A stretch of DNA of 64,000 bases from Streptomyces rimosus subsp. rimosus (GTDB lineage: Bacteria; Actinomycetota; Actinomycetes; Streptomycetales; Streptomycetaceae), in assembly GCF_000720725.1 (NCBI RefSeq), contig NZ_JOCQ01000010.1:1-64000 (forward strand), in the 5' to 3' direction. The translations under genes and the position numbers were made by a program. The notes beneath the pieces are model-generated. The model saw only the letters and a program-made list of their open reading frames with translations. It did no database searches and was not told the origin of the DNA. Below are positions 63,901 through 64,000 of the stretch, piece after piece. Position 1 is the first letter of the stretch; each line of letters opens with the position of its first letter.

Positions 63901-64000
63901 CCGGGGGTGATCCGCTCCAGGCGGCGGGCGAAGGTCCCGGCCGGGCGGATCGCGACCTGGTCCTCTTCCGAGGCGAGGGTGTGCAGCAGCGCGGAGACGG
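47673..64000 (-). CDS. Multimodular type I polyketide synthase (5' end outside window; interrupted by deletions)
   Basis: This minus-strand gene enters from the right edge and ends at 47673 with a C-terminal docking region (DFDFESASDDEVFDLLDNELGLN). It holds the KR-ACP end of one module (module A) and three modules with KS-AT-DH-KR-ACP (B, C, D). Every complete AT has HAFH and GHSxG signatures (malonyl type), every KS has the active Cys (TACSS), every KR has an LDD motif (B-type) and catalytic Ser/Tyr. Repeated malonyl KS-AT-DH-KR-ACP modules give a conjugated polyene chain, as in the tetraene synthases. The reading frame is broken at 58748, 54930, 50052, 49720 and 48996 and has an in-frame loss at about 54605; segments are listed separately. 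The gene is likely intact in the organism. Confidence 0.85.
48996..49719 (-). CDS. PKS segment 5: module D DH C-terminal part and KR structural half
   Basis: In-frame from GEDIYAEVALPEG through HPALFDAALH to the KR N-terminal (structural) subdomain ending HPGRFGLLDVE. About 46 codons are then missing before the KR catalytic subdomain, with a frameshift at 48996. Confidence 0.75.
49720..50051 (-). CDS. PKS segment 4: module D DH, N-terminal part
   Basis: In-frame from SHPWLADHVV to AAVWPPQGG. The AT-to-DH linker (about 60 codons including HPLLGAAVEL) is missing before it. The frame breaks again at 49720, at the same position in DH where module C shows an in-frame loss. Confidence 0.75.
50052..54929 (-). 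CDS. PKS segment 3: module C DH-KR-ACP, module D KS-AT
   Basis: In-frame from SHPWLADHVVLGSVLVPG at 54929. The DH has its HxxxGxxxxP motif and a terminal HPALFDAALH but lacks about 36 codons at about 54605 (between AAVWPPA and GEDIYAEVALP), the segment that in module B reads GLYPGLADRGFDYG. KR C (53770-53200), ACP C (FQDLGFDSLTAIELRN, about 52860), KS D (52670-51400) and AT D (51050-50150, GHSIGE, HAFH) are complete. The frame breaks at about 50052, after DLPTYAFQRR. Confidence 0.82.
50581..60800 (-). repeat. Near-identical repeated blocks in PKS modules B, C and D
   Basis: AT-coding stretches near 50560-51060, 55540-56040 and 60640-61120 are almost the same over hundreds of bases, as are KR-coding stretches near 48440-48995, 53210-53770 and 58190-58747. 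Such long direct repeats are normal in PKS genes and are prone to recombination and assembly collapse. Confidence 0.85.
54930..58747 (-). CDS. PKS segment 2: module B KR-ACP, module C KS-AT
   Basis: In-frame from TVLITGGTGGLG at 58747. KR B (VVHTAGVLDDGVVES, SSVAGTIGSAGQANYAAGNAFLDALA) runs to about 58200, and ACP B (QELGFDSLTGVELRNRLNKATG) is at about 57830. KS C is at about 57640-56360 with TACSSS, then AT C at about 56040-55130 with GHSIGE and HAFH, ending HPLLGAAVELAVV at 54930 where the frame breaks. The reading frame continues out of phase to about 54290. Compared with module B, about 10-12 codons at the start of the DH domain (DGLLFTTRLSL equivalent) are missing. Confidence 0.8.
58748..64000 (-). 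CDS. PKS segment 1: module A KR-ACP, module B KS-AT-DH
   Basis: In-frame from the right edge. The KR runs from about 63890 (TVLVTGGTGALGG) to about 63200 with VVHAAGVLDDG and SSIVGVLGNAGQAGYAAANAHLD. The ACP (EQGFDSLMSVDLRNR) is at about 62940. KS B spans about 62750-61470 (VDTACSSALVALHMA, HGTGTTLGDPIE), AT B about 61160-60250 (GHSVGE, HAFH), DH B about 60050-59190 (HPLLSAALEL, HAVMGSVLLPGTAF, DxxxH in HPALLDAALH). This DH is complete and is the reference for the two shortened ones. The frame fails at 58748 in the KR linker after SALLSDEPQ; beyond it the frame runs on without sense to 57069. Confidence 0.85.

Noticed and set aside
1..64000. CRISPR arrays, tRNA or rRNA genes, insertion sequences
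   Set aside because: I looked for regularly spaced repeats, cloverleaf-like segments and transposase frames with inverted ends and saw none.

Overview
The window is high-GC DNA with strong third-position GC bias, frequent GTG starts, at least one TTA codon in a regulator, and typical Streptomyces gene families. It is almost certainly a Streptomyces chromosome segment. Everything below was read from sequence without database searches.

Layout. (1) 1-8333, plus strand: the 3' half of a contractile injection system locus (eCIS/sCIS type): a proline-rich protein cut by the window edge, tail tube, LysM adaptor, VgrG-like spike, gp25 wedge protein, gp47/J baseplate protein, tail protein I, and a CisA-like membrane protein with two zinc ribbons, one membrane helix and a discoidin-like domain. 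A convergent large LuxR (LAL) regulator with a TTA codon follows (8398-11109). (2) 11511-17133: a DUF2236/MpaB-like oxygenase, polyprenyl synthetase and small helical protein operon, an orphan ECF sigma factor, a DeoR regulator and a SAM methyltransferase. (3) 17367-31937: a catabolic locus with an LLM flavin oxidoreductase, amidohydrolase, DUF3311 plus Na+/solute symporter, an aldehyde dehydrogenase/LigB-type extradiol dioxygenase/FAH-family operon (homoprotocatechuate meta-cleavage type), a broken second aldehyde dehydrogenase, a MarR regulator, an SDR, an acetoacetate-decarboxylase-like enzyme, a glutamine-synthetase-like ligase and a P450. A palindrome, GTTTGRGSCCAAAC, sits in front of nearly every transcription unit here and fits a local MarR regulon. 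(4) 31991-33247: an alpha/beta hydrolase and a GNAT acetyltransferase. (5) 33553-64000: part of a polyene (tetraene-type) macrolide cluster: crotonyl-CoA carboxylase/reductase, an operon of mycosaminyltransferase-like GT, DegT aminotransferase, P450, ferredoxin and a CoL-ACP-KS(S)-AT-ACP loading PKS, then a cholesterol-oxidase-like GMC enzyme, a secreted tyrosine phosphatase, and a multimodular PKS running off the right edge.

How the genes work together. The polyene genes match the known logic of pimaricin, rimocidin and tetramycin clusters. A decarboxylating loading protein (active-site Cys replaced by Ser) primes the chain. Successive malonyl-specific KS-AT-DH-KR-ACP modules build conjugated double bonds. 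The P450/ferredoxin pair probably oxidises the exocyclic methyl to a carboxyl, and the DegT enzyme and GT make and attach the aminosugar. The crotonyl-CoA reductase supplies ethylmalonyl-CoA. The loading AT has an unusual VAAH signature in place of the malonyl-type HAFH of the module ATs.

Quality warning. The large PKS carries six local deletions, five of them frameshifting. They fall at three equivalent positions in near-identical modules and share right-hand junctions. This pattern points to repeat collapse in the assembly more than to true gene decay.
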